Assembly (NCBI GenBank): GCA_944392985.1 | Contig: CALXYL010000006.1 | Location: 1 to 64,000 of the forward strand | Reading direction: 5' to 3' | DNA: 64,000 bases | DNA from: an uncultured Spirochaetaceae bacterium | Lineage (GTDB): Bacteria; Spirochaetota; Spirochaetia; Sphaerochaetales; Sphaerochaetaceae | Shown here: one piece after another, positions 7,525 through 16,470 of the stretch | How the letters are laid out: each line of letters starts with the position of its first letter | How positions within the stretch are numbered: position 1 is the stretch's first letter | Program-made: the position numbers and the translations under genes | The notes under the pieces: model-generated | Seen by the model: the letters and a program-made list of their open reading frames with translations, nothing else | Told to the model about the DNA's origin: nothing | Databases searched by the model: none

Positions 7525-8606
7525 CAAGAGGTTTCCGTATCGCATTCAGGGTCGTGATCATGGCGCTTGCCGCCATCTCAGCGATCCTCATGGCTTCCAT
7601 CATCCTCTGGATGATCGGGGCAGATGTCTCAGACACTTTCTATACGATCGTGTTTGAGCCGCTGACCAAGATGCTTCATATCTCGGAAGTGCTTATCAGG
7701 GCGATTCCGCTGTGCATCATCGCTGTCGGAATCTCCGTCGCATACAGATCAGGAATCATCAACATCGGAGCTGAGGGGCAGATGGCGATGGGGCTTCTTG
7801 CCTTCACTGGCGTCGCCCTCGCTTTTCCTGATGTTCCCCGTCCGCTGCTGCTTCCTCTTGCCCTTCTTGCCTCGATGATAGGAGGAGGTATCTGGGGATT
7901 CATCCCTGGTATCCTGAAGGCAAAGCTCAATGTATCGGAGCTCCTTTCGACGGTGATGCTCAACTATATCGCGGCGCAGTTCTATTCGCTCTGCCTCCGC
8001 ACGATCTATCTTGATCCTGCCGAGCAGGTCTATGGAACGGGAACGCCGCAGTCGATGAAGCTGACTGAGAATGTCTGGCTTGGACGCATCACAGGACGCC
8101 TGCACTATGGTATACTCCTGGCTCTGATCCTTGCCGTGCTGATCTTCATCCTGATGTGGAAGACATCCATTGGATTCAGGATGAGGGCCTCTGGTTCCTG
8201 CGCCAGGGCTGCCCGCTATGGCGGTATAAGCGTCGGGTTCTACCTTGCGGTCTCCATGGCAATCTCCGGCGCGTTCGCCGGCCTTGCTGGGGGAGTGGAG
8301 CTTGCCGGTGTGCATCGAAGGGCGATTGAGGGAATCACAAACAACTATGGGTTCTCAGGAGTCGTCGTGGCGCTCTTCGGCGGTCTCCATCCGTTCGGAA
8401 TCATACCTGCCTCATTCCTTTTCGGTCTTCTTATCTATGGCTCGACGCTGGCTCCGACAAAGGTAGGGGTGCCTGCCAATATCGTGCAGGTCATGCAGGG
8501 AATCATCATCATCGTTATCGTCACAGCCCAGATGGTGCTTTCCAATACTTATTTCCAGGACAGGGTCTGGAGGAAGTATCAGGCCCTGAGGAAGAAGGAG
8601 GTGTGA
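7521..8606 (+). CDS. BMP-type ABC transporter permease 1
   Basis: A 361-residue integral membrane protein with about eight to ten hydrophobic segments and the conserved cytoplasmic-loop pattern of the family: YRSGIINIGAEGQMAMG near residue 75 and FRMRASGSCARAARYGGI near residue 220. These match the YufP/BmpC class of nucleoside permeases. The ATG overlaps the ATPase stop (ATGA), so the two are translationally coupled. It pairs with the next permease to form the channel. A minor point: the loop motif reads ASGSCARAARYGG where relatives usually have GxNxxAARYAG. Confidence 0.87.
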   Translation: MTRGFRIAFRVVIMALAAISAILMASIILWMIGADVSDTFYTIVFEPLTKMLHISEVLIRAIPLCIIAVGISVAYRSGIINIGAEGQMAMGLLAFTGVALAFPDVPRPLLLPLALLASMIGGGIWGFIPGILKAKLNVSELLSTVMLNYIAAQFYSLCLRTIYLDPAEQVYGTGTPQSMKLTENVWLGRITGRLHYGILLALILAVLIFILMWKTSIGFRMRASGSCARAARYGGISVGFYLAVSMAISGAFAGLAGGVELAGVHRRAIEGITNNYGFSGVVVALFGGLHPFGIIPASFLFGLLIYGSTLAPTKVGVPANIVQVMQGIIIIVIVTAQMVLSNTYFQDRVWRKYQALRKKEV

Positions 8607-8607
8607 G

Positions 8608-9555
8608 ATGATCGACATCATTACGAATATGCTTGCAATGTGCATCCCATTCTCCGTCGCGCTCCTTCTGGCCTCGATAGGGGAGATGTTCAACCAGAGG
8701 GCAGGCGTGTTCAATCTCGGATGCGAGGGAGTCATGGCGATGGGGGCGTTTGTAGGAATGCTTATCCCGTTCCTCGCAGGTGGCGGTGGCAGCGTCCCCC
8801 AGTGGTACAATGCCCTCGGCTTCCTTGCCGCGGCTCTGCTCGGTGCGTTCTTCGGGCTCTTCTTCGGCCTTGTGACCGTGACGTTCCGCGCTCCGCAGGG
8901 AATAGCGGGTATCGGACTGCAGATGTTCGGCGTTGGAACTGCAGGAACGCTTTTCCGCCATTTTGTCGGAGGCACGCAGTCTATTCCCGGTATCCCCGAT
9001 GTGGATATCCCGCTCCTGTCGAGGATCCCATTCCTGGGAGATATACTCTTCTCGCACAATGTGGCGGCATATCTTGCCTACATTTTCGTTCCTATCGCCT
9101 GGTATATACTCTTCAAGACTCCATGGGGACTGAAGGTGCGCGCTGTCGGGACGAATCCGAGAGCTGCCGACTCGATGGGGATCAATGTGAGCCGCACACG
9201 CTATGAGGCGCTTGTCGTCGGGGGCGCGCTGGCAGGTCTTGCCGGAGCGTATCTTTCGGTTGCCCAGGCGAAGATGTTCTCCGATACACTTATATCGGGG
9301 CGGGGCTTCATTGCAGTCGCACTTGTCTATTTCGGGCATTGGCATCCGCTTCAGATCATGGGAGGTGCCCTTCTGTTCACCCTTGCCCAGACTTTCCAGA
9401 CAATCGTGCAGAGCATGGGGATCTCCTTCCCGTATGAGCTTGCGGTCATGTTGCCATACGTCCTTGTCATAGTCGTGCTTTCATTCACGTCCCGCAATCA
9501 GACGACGGCACCTACAGCGCTTGGCAAGCCGTTCAATAGGGAGATAAGGACGTGA
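8608..9555 (+). CDS. BMP-type ABC transporter permease 2
   Basis: A 315-residue membrane protein of the YufQ/BmpD class. It carries FNQRAGVFNLGCEGVMAMGAF near residue 27 and LKVRAVGTNPRAADSMGINV near residue 180, the two hallmarks of this half of the channel. The ATG follows one base after the upstream stop, with GGAGG six to seven bases before it. It is the last gene of the operon; rpsU follows from its own promoter. Confidence 0.88.
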   Translation: MIDIITNMLAMCIPFSVALLLASIGEMFNQRAGVFNLGCEGVMAMGAFVGMLIPFLAGGGGSVPQWYNALGFLAAALLGAFFGLFFGLVTVTFRAPQGIAGIGLQMFGVGTAGTLFRHFVGGTQSIPGIPDVDIPLLSRIPFLGDILFSHNVAAYLAYIFVPIAWYILFKTPWGLKVRAVGTNPRAADSMGINVSRTRYEALVVGGALAGLAGAYLSVAQAKMFSDTLISGRGFIAVALVYFGHWHPLQIMGGALLFTLAQTFQTIVQSMGISFPYELAVMLPYVLVIVVLSFTSRNQTTAPTALGKPFNREIRT

Positions 9556-9559
9556 TGCA

Positions 9560-9588
9560 TTGACAGCGCGTCAGGAAAATGGTAATTT
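9560..9588 (+). promoter_or_regulatory. Promoter of rpsU
   Basis: A perfect TTGACA (9560-9565) is followed after 17 bases by TAATTT (9583-9588) preceded by TGG, an extended -10. The -10 hexamer itself is weak. It lies 5 bases after the permease stop codon. Confidence 0.5.
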
Positions 9589-9630
9589 CCGGTAGATTCT
9601 GACCCAGATGGGAGAGGAGGTGATATCAAT

Positions 9631-9840
9631 ATGGCGTATGTAAAAGTAGACGAGAACGAACCGCTCGAGAAATCGATCAAGCGTTTTAAGAGAATGGTCG
9701 AGAAGGAAGGCATCATCCGCGAGTGGAAGAAGCGCGAGTACTACGAGAAGCCCTCTACCATCCAGAACCGCAAGAACAAGGCTCTTGCGCGCAAGCAGAT
9801 GAAGAAGGTCAGGAAGATGCATGCTTCCAAGTCGTATTGA
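9631..9840 (+). CDS. rpsU: 30S ribosomal protein S21
   Basis: A 69-residue, very basic protein matching bS21 throughout: [20 protein letters not shown] at the N-terminus, then REYYEKPS, then a lysine- and arginine-rich tail. S21 sits near the anti-Shine-Dalgarno region of the 30S subunit and helps translation initiation. GGAGAGGAGGTG precedes the ATG. It has its own promoter and a strong terminator, so it is a single-gene transcript, unlike the rpsU-dnaG-rpoD arrangement of enterobacteria. Confidence 0.97.
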   Translation: MAYVKVDENEPLEKSIKRFKRMVEKEGIIREWKKREYYEKPSTIQNRKNKALARKQMKKVRKMHASKSY

Positions 9841-9847
9841 TCACTCT

Positions 9848-9875
9848 GAGCCGCTCGGAAGAGCGGTTCTTTTTT
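9848..9875 (+). terminator. Terminator of rpsU
   Basis: GAGCCGCTC pairs with GAGCGGTTC (one G-T pair) around a GGAA tetraloop and is followed by six T residues. Confidence 0.85.
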
Positions 9876-10145
9876 CGCTTCATCATGTTGGGATCATATA
9901 AATATCGATCTCCTATGGCTTCTGCCACTACTTACCATAACCGCTGATCTCAATACTCTAGCTGAAGCATTGCAGATTGCAGTGATTGAATATGGAAGCA
10001 GGGGCTTATCATGGGTTCATGCCGTACCACGATCTATCAAAGCAAGGCAGTTCATCACCGGACGTGGCATGGAGAATATAATATTCAAGAGGAAGAAGCA
10101 TTATGATCCACTATCCGCTTATTTGCTGACAGCCATGAAAGATGT
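9876..10145 (+). other. Intergenic region with no convincing gene
   Basis: About 270 bases lie between two convergent terminators. A frame on the plus strand stays open from before 9970 into the minus-strand gene beyond, but it lacks a ribosome-binding site, runs through a terminator hairpin, and shows no recognisable motif. It may be a decayed remnant; nothing functional is visible. Confidence 0.4.
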
Positions 10146-10176
10146 GAAAAATGCCGGGCCTTTCCTGGCCCGGCAT
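10146..10176 (-). terminator. Terminator of the LacI-regulated sugar operon
   Basis: On the minus strand ATGCCGGGCC pairs perfectly with GGCCCGGCAT over a 6-base loop and runs into TTTTC. It lies 21 bases past the stop of the last gene of the operon. Confidence 0.85.
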
Positions 10177-10197
10177 CTGCTTCTAAGCAATCATCGA

Positions 10198-11136
10198 TCA
10201 CTTCGGAAGATTGTCCTTTGTGATGACCTCGACGCCCGTGTCGACATAGTACGGATCAAGCGTTGCCTCAGGAGCCATTTCGCTGGAGAGAACTTCAACA
10301 GCGCTCTTGACGCCTTCGTATCCCATTGCATACGGGTTCTGAGCCATGATGCAGAGGAGAGCGCCTCTCTCGACGAGCGAGAGGTTCATATCGGAAGAAT
10401 CGGAACCACAGCCGATGACGCCGGATCCTGCTTCCATGACTGCGTTGCCGACGCCGACTGTCGAGCCTTCGTTAGCACCGTAGACAGCGATACATCCCTG
10501 TGCGATGAAGTTAGCTGCCATATCCTTTGCCTGAGCAGCATCGCCCTGGCAGTACTGTGTCTCGAGGAGAGTGAAATCCGTTCCCTCGAAGGCATCCCTG
10601 AAACCATATTCGCGCTGGTTGCAGGACTCTGTAGCTGCGTTGACGCCGATGATACCGATCATACCCGATGTGATTCCATTGGCAGTGAGTTCCTGGATGA
10701 GTCTTTCGCCGATCTGCTTTCCGCCTGCGCGGTTGTCAGTTGCGAGAAGCCTTCTTCCAGGGAAGTTAGCTGCTGAGTCAACGTAGACGATCTCTACTCC
10801 GGCCTCTGATGCTTCCTTGAGAGCTGCGACACAGGCTTCAGGTCCGTTTGCTGCGAGAAGGATGCAGTCAGCACCTGCTGCGACAGCATTGTTGATACAC
10901 TCGATCTGCTTGGCATCATCCTTGACGTCAGGAGCAAGCCATGTGAGGTCAACGCCGAGCTCTGCGGCGGCATCCTCTGCACCTCTGTTCACATTCACCC
11001 AGTGCTGGTCCATCTGATCCATGGTGATGAGGTACACGCTATAGTTTCCTGAATCCTCAACTGCTCCACTGGCGAACACTGATACTGCTGCCAGAACCAT
11101 GACAAGAGCGGTAAGCAAAACTTTTCTCTTACTCAT
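10198..11136 (-). CDS. Sugar ABC transporter substrate-binding protein (CUT2 type)
   Basis: A 312-residue periplasmic binding protein of the ribose/galactose type. The start at 11136 is preceded by AAAGGAGAAAAGA and gives the signal peptide MSKRKVLLTALVMVLAAVSVFASG. The mature part shows the family landmarks: YLITMDQMDQHWVNVNRGAEDA, GADCILLAANGPEACVAAL, VYVDSAANFPGRRLLATDN, MAANFIAQGCIAVYGANEG and GCGSDSSDMN. It is the last gene of an operon with an AGE epimerase, a double-ABC ATPase and a permease. The sugar is not determined; the neighbouring epimerase suggests a hexose, a disaccharide or an N-acyl sugar. Confidence 0.87.
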   Translation of the reverse strand: MSKRKVLLTALVMVLAAVSVFASGAVEDSGNYSVYLITMDQMDQHWVNVNRGAEDAAAELGVDLTWLAPDVKDDAKQIECINNAVAAGADCILLAANGPEACVAALKEASEAGVEIVYVDSAANFPGRRLLATDNRAGGKQIGERLIQELTANGITSGMIGIIGVNAATESCNQREYGFRDAFEGTDFTLLETQYCQGDAAQAKDMAANFIAQGCIAVYGANEGSTVGVGNAVMEAGSGVIGCGSDSSDMNLSLVERGALLCIMAQNPYAMGYEGVKSAVEVLSSEMAPEATLDPYYVDTGVEVITKDNLPK

Positions 11137-11180
11137 TCTTTTCTCCTTTTTGTGTTTTATATAGACATTGCCAGGCAATG

Positions 11181-12197
11181 CTATTTCGATTTCTTATGCG
11201 TTCCCTTCTTCGGTGCGCGTCCTCTTACGATTATGTCTATAAGAACAGAGATGATGACGATGATTCCGATCGCGATATTCCTGATAGCAACAGGAGCTCC
11301 TGCGAACTGAAGGCCGTTCTGAAGGACAGCCCAGATGGCCGCACCGATGACGGTTCCGAAGAGGATGCCCTGTCCGCCGAGCGTGGAAACGCCGCCGATA
11401 ACAGAAGCTGCGACAGCGTACATCTCATAGGAGTTGCCTGCATCCATGGCACCCATGCCCGCTGAAGCGCACTGCGTGAAGCCTGTGAGGGCTGCACAGA
11501 AAGCGGAGACGACATAGACCTTGATTGTTACAGCCGTGACGCTCACGCCTGAGAGCTTGGCGGCATTGATGTTGCTTCCTACTGCGTAGATATGGCGTCC
11601 TGTCTTCGTCTTGCTCAGGTAGAAGTTGAAGATAAGGAAGATGATGATAGCAATCCAGAATGTATTGTAGATGCCTATCGTCTTTCCATAGTAGAAGAAG
11701 TTCCTGAAGCCTTCAGCTGCTTCGCCGATGCTGTTCGTGTTGTAGTTGCCATTGGCTATCTGAGCGATGCCTCTTGCGATCGTCATCGTTCCGAGCGTTG
11801 CGATGAACGGAGGAATGCTGAATCCCGCTACGAGGTATCCATTGAGGACACCGACGGCAAGACATGCGATGAGCGTGATGAATACCGCCGCCCAGGGATT
11901 CACTCCCTTCGTCATCATCGTGGCGCTGAGCATCGTCGACATACCGATCACCGATCCGATTGAAAGATCAATATTGCCGGTGATGAGTACATAGGACTGG
12001 CCGATACCGATAAGGATGAACGGCGCTATCTGTCTCAGGAGGTTTCCGAGATTCCTCGTGGAGAAGAATGTCGGATTTATTATCCCGAATACTATGCACA
12101 GAACGATCAGACCTGCGCTGACGGTCAGGACCTGACCCATTCCGTTTATCGAAAGAATCCTCTTCTTGAGGCTTGCCTTTGTCTCAGTTCTCTCCAT
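11181..12197 (-). CDS. Sugar ABC transporter permease (RbsC-like)
   Basis: A 338-residue permease of the ribose/xylose class with about nine hydrophobic segments. It has the family block SYVLITGNIDLSIGSVIGMS and the loop KTGRHIYAVGSNINAAKLSGV. The start at 12197 follows GGGGAAGAAG and overlaps the end of the ATPase gene by 14 bases; a longer reading from 12272 would lie within that gene. It probably acts as a homodimer, since no second permease is present in the operon. Confidence 0.87.
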   Translation of the reverse strand: MERTETKASLKKRILSINGMGQVLTVSAGLIVLCIVFGIINPTFFSTRNLGNLLRQIAPFILIGIGQSYVLITGNIDLSIGSVIGMSTMLSATMMTKGVNPWAAVFITLIACLAVGVLNGYLVAGFSIPPFIATLGTMTIARGIAQIANGNYNTNSIGEAAEGFRNFFYYGKTIGIYNTFWIAIIIFLIFNFYLSKTKTGRHIYAVGSNINAAKLSGVSVTAVTIKVYVVSAFCAALTGFTQCASAGMGAMDAGNSYEMYAVAASVIGGVSTLGGQGILFGTVIGAAIWAVLQNGLQFAGAPVAIRNIAIGIIVIISVLIDIIVRGRAPKKGTHKKSK

Positions 12198-13713
12198 CTT
12201 CTTCCCCTTTTTCCTCGATTTTGTTCTCGAAATGCGTTGCAAGTGTAAGGATCTTCTCCTGCGTAGCCTCACCCCTCATCAGTTCACCTGTTATGCGTCC
12301 ATCGCACATGACGACCACACGGTCGGACACGCCGATGATCTCAGGCATTTCGGATGAGACGAAGAGAACGCCGATTCCTTCCTCCTTGAGCTGGTTCATC
12401 AGGTTGTAGATCTCAACTTTCGCTGCAACGTCGATTCCTCTCGTAGGTTCATCGAATATGACGATCCTGGATTTCCTGGAAAGCCACTTCGCGACAACGA
12501 CCTTCTGCTGGTTTCCTCCGGAAAGGTTCGCAACCGCGACCTCTGGGGAAGCGACCTTGATACTGAAGTTGCTGATCGCATCGGATGTCATCTTATCTTC
12601 CTTGCCCCTGCTTACCTTGCCGATCTTATCTGAAAGCAGGTCCAGGTTCGGAAGCGAGATATTGTGCTTCACAGGCAGCTTCGTGCAGAGACCGTCCTTC
12701 TTTCTGTCCTCTGGTGCAAGGACGATGCCGTGCTTTATTGCATCGATGGGCTTGTTTATCGTCACTTCCTTGCCATCGACGAAAATCTGTCCGCTCTCCT
12801 TCGGGTCAATGCCGAAGATTGCTCTCGTCGTCTCCGTGCGCCCGGCGCCCATGAGACCTGCGATTCCGACAATCTCTCCCTCACGGACAGAAAGGCTTAT
12901 GTCACGGACCATACGGCCAGCATTGAGGTGTCTGACCTCGAAGATGGTCTTGCCTGGCTTGCAGTCAACATGGGGGAACTTCTCCTTGATCTCGCGCCCG
13001 ACCATATCAGCGATGATCGAGTCCATCGTGTAGTCGGAGAAATTTCCTTTGCTGATGAAGTGCCCATCACGCATGATAGTGACGCGGTCTACGATGTGGC
13101 TAAGTTCCTCGAGACGATGCGAGATGTAGACGATTCCGCACCCGGCAGCCCTGAGATCCCTTATGATCACGAAAAGATCATCGATCTCCTTGCTTGAGAG
13201 AGCACTGGTAGGTTCATCCATGATAAGCACGCGGGCATTGACCGAAAGCGCCTTTGCGATCTCTACCATCTGCTGCTTCGAGACAGGCAGGTTGCCGACA
13301 AGCGTCTTCGGTGAGATATCCACATGGAGGCTTGAAAGCACCTTCTCGGCCTCTTCGTTCATCTTACCCTTGTCAATGAGGAAGCCTTTGCCTATCTCAC
13401 GCCCGAGGAACATGTTCTCGGCTACAGTGAGGTGCTGGCACATGTTGAGCTCCTGATGGATGATTGCAATACCGTTCTCCTTCGCGGCTTTTGAAGTAAG
13501 CACGTCGATTCTGTTCCCATAGAGATAGATGTCGCCGGCATCACGGGTATAGATGCCGCTGAGTATCTTCATGAGCGTCGATTTGCCTGCTCCGTTCTCG
13601 CCGAGGAGAGCCATGACTTCTCCGGCCCTCAGCTCGAATGAGACGTCATCAAGCGCTTTGACGCCTGGGAAAGACTTGGAGATATGCTCCATGCGTACAA
13701 TGCTGTCTGCCAC
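12184..13713 (-). CDS. Sugar ABC transporter ATP-binding protein (RbsA/MglA-like)
   Basis: A 509-residue double ABC protein. Domain 1 has Walker A GENGAGKST and Walker B VLIMDEPTSALS; domain 2 has a degenerate P-loop (GLMGAGRTETTRAIFG), signature NLSGGNQQKVV and FDEPTRGIDVAAK. The start codon is GTG, immediately after the TGA of the epimerase gene, with GGAGGG four bases before it. It energises sugar import with the downstream permease and binding protein. Confidence 0.9.
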   Translation of the reverse strand: MADSIVRMEHISKSFPGVKALDDVSFELRAGEVMALLGENGAGKSTLMKILSGIYTRDAGDIYLYGNRIDVLTSKAAKENGIAIIHQELNMCQHLTVAENMFLGREIGKGFLIDKGKMNEEAEKVLSSLHVDISPKTLVGNLPVSKQQMVEIAKALSVNARVLIMDEPTSALSSKEIDDLFVIIRDLRAAGCGIVYISHRLEELSHIVDRVTIMRDGHFISKGNFSDYTMDSIIADMVGREIKEKFPHVDCKPGKTIFEVRHLNAGRMVRDISLSVREGEIVGIAGLMGAGRTETTRAIFGIDPKESGQIFVDGKEVTINKPIDAIKHGIVLAPEDRKKDGLCTKLPVKHNISLPNLDLLSDKIGKVSRGKEDKMTSDAISNFSIKVASPEVAVANLSGGNQQKVVVAKWLSRKSRIVIFDEPTRGIDVAAKVEIYNLMNQLKEEGIGVLFVSSEMPEIIGVSDRVVVMCDGRITGELMRGEATQEKILTLATHFENKIEEKGEEDGEN

Positions 13714-14982
13714 TCATCCCTCCTTCGCAATGCACTCGTCGAGCCTGTCGATGCACTCTGCGAATGCTCTGCCCGTGTGGTAGATTCCCTTCCACGGATT
13801 CCCGATATTCGCGACAAGAGGTGAGCCATCCTCTCTGAGGAGCTGTCTGCTCTCACCGACTTTATGGTTCATGAAATACCTGTTGTCGAAATCCCATGTG
13901 CGGCTGAAAACATCGTAGTACTTCTCATCGCCAGTCATCATGTAGCCATTGAGGAAGCCGGTCATGGACTCGAAGTTCTGCCACCATTCCTTGTCCCTTA
14001 CGAGAGCCGGACCTGTGCCGACTCCATCACGGAATACGCCGCCATGTTCCCAGTCATAGCCATGGGCAAGCGCATGATCGAGAAGTTTTATGAGAAGTTC
14101 CTGATCCTCTTCTGTACGTGATCCAAGAACTTTGAGCGCAAGATCGGCAAGCCAGCTGAGCTCTACGTTGTGTCCATAGCTTGTCGTATCGGTAGGTGTA
14201 TCGATCTTCTCATTGCTTTCGCGCTCAGCGTTCCAGGTACGCGGGATGTTCACGGCTGGAACCTTATTGAAATCGAGATCGAACTGGTTGTAGCCATAGC
14301 CTTCCGCTGCATTGATCATGTGGCGCACTATGAGCTCATAGACCTCACGGAGTCTTCTTCCATGGATTTCCTTTCCTGTTGCCTCATAGAGCGTCGTATA
14401 TGCTTCGAGAAGATGCATGTGGATATCCAGGGACTTGCGATCACCTGCGGCCTTGCCGGCAGGGGAGAGTGTCCAGTCGCGTTCCACGTTCTCGAAATAA
14501 CCGCCGCGGAGTGTATCAGCACTGTATTTGAGAAGATAATCGAAGCCTTTTTCCGCGTACTCAAGCGCTTCCTTGTCCCCATATGTCAGATAGCACTGCG
14601 CAAGCGCATAGACAGCGAAGCCTTCACCATAGGTGAGCTTTGAATCATCATGCACTGAGCCATCCCGGTTGAGAAGCCAGTAGTATCCACCGAATTCCTT
14701 ATCCCAGAATCTGTCGATGAGGAAGCGCTTGCCATGCTCGGCAGCTTCCTTCATCCGAGGCTTATCCTCCTCTGCTGCATAGGGCATGAGTCTTGAGAAG
14801 CCCCAGACCATCCTCGCTTGGGTAACGATGTTCTTTATTCCGTTACCATCGAAATGGCCATCCTCATCGAAAGATGTGATATATCCGCCATATTCCTTGT
14901 CGATCGAATTGTTGAGCCAGAACGGTATTATCTCTTTCTGCAGAGTATCGAACAGCTCCTTGCGAACTGTCTTGAAATCCAT
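13714..14982 (-). CDS. AGE-family sugar epimerase/isomerase
   Basis: A 422-residue (alpha/alpha)6-barrel protein of the N-acylglucosamine 2-epimerase family. Landmarks include QARMVWGFSRL, YGEGFAVYALAQCYLTY, SLDIHMHLLEAYTTLYEAT, TSYGHNVELSWL and NPWKGIYHTGRAF. The His residues in the GHNVE and YHTGR segments correspond to the acid/base pair used for C2 epimerisation or aldose-ketose isomerisation. Members include cellobiose 2-epimerase, mannose isomerase and GlcNAc 2-epimerase; the sequence alone does not decide. AAGGAGG lies just before the ATG. It is the first gene of a sugar-uptake operon, which suggests that it converts the imported sugar or its breakdown product. A LacI-type operator overlaps its 5-prime leader. 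Confidence 0.82.
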   Translation of the reverse strand: MDFKTVRKELFDTLQKEIIPFWLNNSIDKEYGGYITSFDEDGHFDGNGIKNIVTQARMVWGFSRLMPYAAEEDKPRMKEAAEHGKRFLIDRFWDKEFGGYYWLLNRDGSVHDDSKLTYGEGFAVYALAQCYLTYGDKEALEYAEKGFDYLLKYSADTLRGGYFENVERDWTLSPAGKAAGDRKSLDIHMHLLEAYTTLYEATGKEIHGRRLREVYELIVRHMINAAEGYGYNQFDLDFNKVPAVNIPRTWNAERESNEKIDTPTDTTSYGHNVELSWLADLALKVLGSRTEEDQELLIKLLDHALAHGYDWEHGGVFRDGVGTGPALVRDKEWWQNFESMTGFLNGYMMTGDEKYYDVFSRTWDFDNRYFMNHKVGESRQLLREDGSPLVANIGNPWKGIYHTGRAFAECIDRLDECIAKEG

Positions 14983-14995
14983 AGCTACCTCCTTT

Positions 14996-15009
14996 TTGAA
15001 TCAGTTCAA
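14996..15009 (-). promoter_or_regulatory. LacI-type operator before the epimerase gene
   Basis: TTGAATCAGTTCAA has the 5-base palindromic arms TTGAA and TTCAA, the same arms and spacing as the operator in front of the adjacent lacI-type gene. It lies directly upstream of the AAGGAGG of the epimerase gene, so a bound repressor would block transcription into or initiation at this operon. Confidence 0.6.
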
Positions 15010-15094
15010 TCATCGAGAGCCTCCGCTTCTCCTGATGATTCAGCCGATTCATGATTCCAGCTAAAGGGGACCTCTGAACCTTGTCGGAGATCAT

Positions 15095-16108
15095 TCAGCC
15101 AGTCTTAGCAGACCTCCTGTGCTTCACCGATACCGGAAGCCTCACGACTCCGTCGGCAATAATCCTCCCTTCTATGAGAGAGAAGAGCATATCCACAGCT
15201 TCCGAACACATCAGGGCTATCGGCTGCTCGACTGTCGTAAGCGGCGTCTCCTGTATTGAGGAGATTGAGATGTCGTCATAGCCGGCAACAGATACATCCT
15301 CCGGCACCCTTATTCCCTTGGATCTCAGACGGCCGATGACACCCATTGCCATCACATCGTTTATCGCGATGATCCCATCGGGCCTTATCTCATCGTATAC
15401 TTTGTCGATAGCGGCATATCCGCCTTCATAGCTCATGCCATCGGAGATAATCACCTTGTTCTCATCGAATGCAACACCGCATTCATCCAATGCTCTCCTG
15501 AAACCCTCGATCCTTTCCCGGAATGGCGTCAGAGAGGGATTCCCTGCAATTATAATGATGTTCCTGAGCCCAGCATTGATCATTCCCTTCGCCAGCTCAT
15601 ATGAGCCATCAGCAAGATCTGCCATGACCGTATGGAAGGGTATCTCAGGATAATAACCGGTAAGGAATACAAGCGGGAAATCATGATTAAGAAGATTCCT
15701 GATATGTGACAGATCGGGATTGCTGTCCTCTGAAGGAATGATGATCAGGCCATCGATACCCCTGTCCAGGAACTGGTCGACCAGCTTCGCCTCCTGCTTT
15801 GTGCTGTCATTCGTGATGCCGAACATCAGGCTGTTGTTCTTCTCCTCAACCGCAAACTGCAGCGCTTCGGCAACCTCTCCGAAGAACGGATTGCGGAATC
15901 CCGGAGCCAGAAAGCCTATCGATCTCGAAGAAGAGAGGCTGAGAGACCTTGCATAAGGATCACGGCGGTATCCGAGCTTCTGGACAACTGCCATCACATT
16001 CTTCTTCGTCTTTGTGGAGACCTTCGGAGAATCATTGAGTGCCATTGAAACGGTTCCCACGGAGACACCAGCAAGAGCTGCAACATCCTTTATGGTTATC
16101 TTCCCCAT
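15095..16108 (-). CDS. LacI-family transcriptional regulator
   Basis: A 337-residue repressor. The N-terminal helix-turn-helix is typical (TIKDVAALAGVSVGTVSMALN), followed by the hinge helix region and a periplasmic-binding-protein-like sensor domain with RSIGFLAPGFRNPFFGEVAEA, GLIIIPSEDSNPD, AINDVMAMGVIGRL and VAGYDDISISSI. The start at 16108 is set by AAAAGGAGGACTGCC. It sits at the head of the epimerase/ABC operon on the same strand and has a matching operator in its own promoter, so it should repress both itself and the sugar operon until the sugar effector binds. Confidence 0.9.
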   Translation of the reverse strand: MGKITIKDVAALAGVSVGTVSMALNDSPKVSTKTKKNVMAVVQKLGYRRDPYARSLSLSSSRSIGFLAPGFRNPFFGEVAEALQFAVEEKNNSLMFGITNDSTKQEAKLVDQFLDRGIDGLIIIPSEDSNPDLSHIRNLLNHDFPLVFLTGYYPEIPFHTVMADLADGSYELAKGMINAGLRNIIIIAGNPSLTPFRERIEGFRRALDECGVAFDENKVIISDGMSYEGGYAAIDKVYDEIRPDGIIAINDVMAMGVIGRLRSKGIRVPEDVSVAGYDDISISSIQETPLTTVEQPIALMCSEAVDMLFSLIEGRIIADGVVRLPVSVKHRRSAKTG

Positions 16109-16121
16109 GGCAGTCCTCCTT

Positions 16122-16168
16122 TTGAACCGTTTCAATCAAAATTCTAAACTGCCTTTTCCATCTGTCAA
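16122..16168 (-). promoter_or_regulatory. Promoter and auto-operator of the LacI-family gene
   Basis: On the minus strand TTGACA (16163-16168), 16 bases, then TAGAAT (16141-16146). Five bases past the -10 box lies the palindrome TTGAAACGGTTCAA (16122-16135), centred on CG as in most LacI-family operators. Its position over the transcription start predicts autorepression. Confidence 0.7.
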
Positions 16169-16414
16169 GCAAAAATTTCTTTGGATGAAGCGGATGACCA
16201 GCGGACTGTAGAATAACCCGGATAAGGGGGAAGAGCGGCAGTTCGGTTTATGGTCGTCTGAAAATATCCGCAAAGAAATACAAGTTCGGTCGCTTTTCCG
16301 TCTATCCTGTTCAGTCAGGATCTTCTTCATACTCAACTAGGGAGTGAATGTTATTTCTACGTCGTTTTCTCGCTTCGTCCCTTTGATTTTCCTACACACT
16401 GTCGTTGATTCGGA

Positions 16415-16420
16415 TATAAT
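16415..16420 (+). promoter_or_regulatory. -10 box for the barrel-protein array
   Basis: A perfect TATAAT stands 50 bases before the first barrel gene. No good -35 box lies at 16-18 bases upstream, so the promoter may need an activator or an alternative contact. Confidence 0.4.
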
Positions 16421-16470
16421 CAGGTAAGAATATCTGGTTTTTTGTTTTCCAGAGAAAAGGGGAGGTCATC

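Larger units (their letters stand above)
16109..16470. other. Divergent intergenic region
   Basis: This 362-base gap separates the divergent lacI-type gene and the first barrel gene. It holds the lacI promoter/operator on one side and a -10 box for the barrel gene on the other. The middle (about 16200-16380) shows no gene or repeat that I can support. Confidence 0.6.

Noticed and set aside
8412-9345. Two long minus-strand frames inside permease 2 of the BMP operon
   Set aside because: Composition is Arg/His/Pro-rich as expected for shadows of a membrane-protein gene.
9970-10776. 268-codon plus-strand frame
   Set aside because: Most of it is antisense to the CUT2 binding-protein gene and it crosses the operon terminator; no ribosome-binding site or motif.
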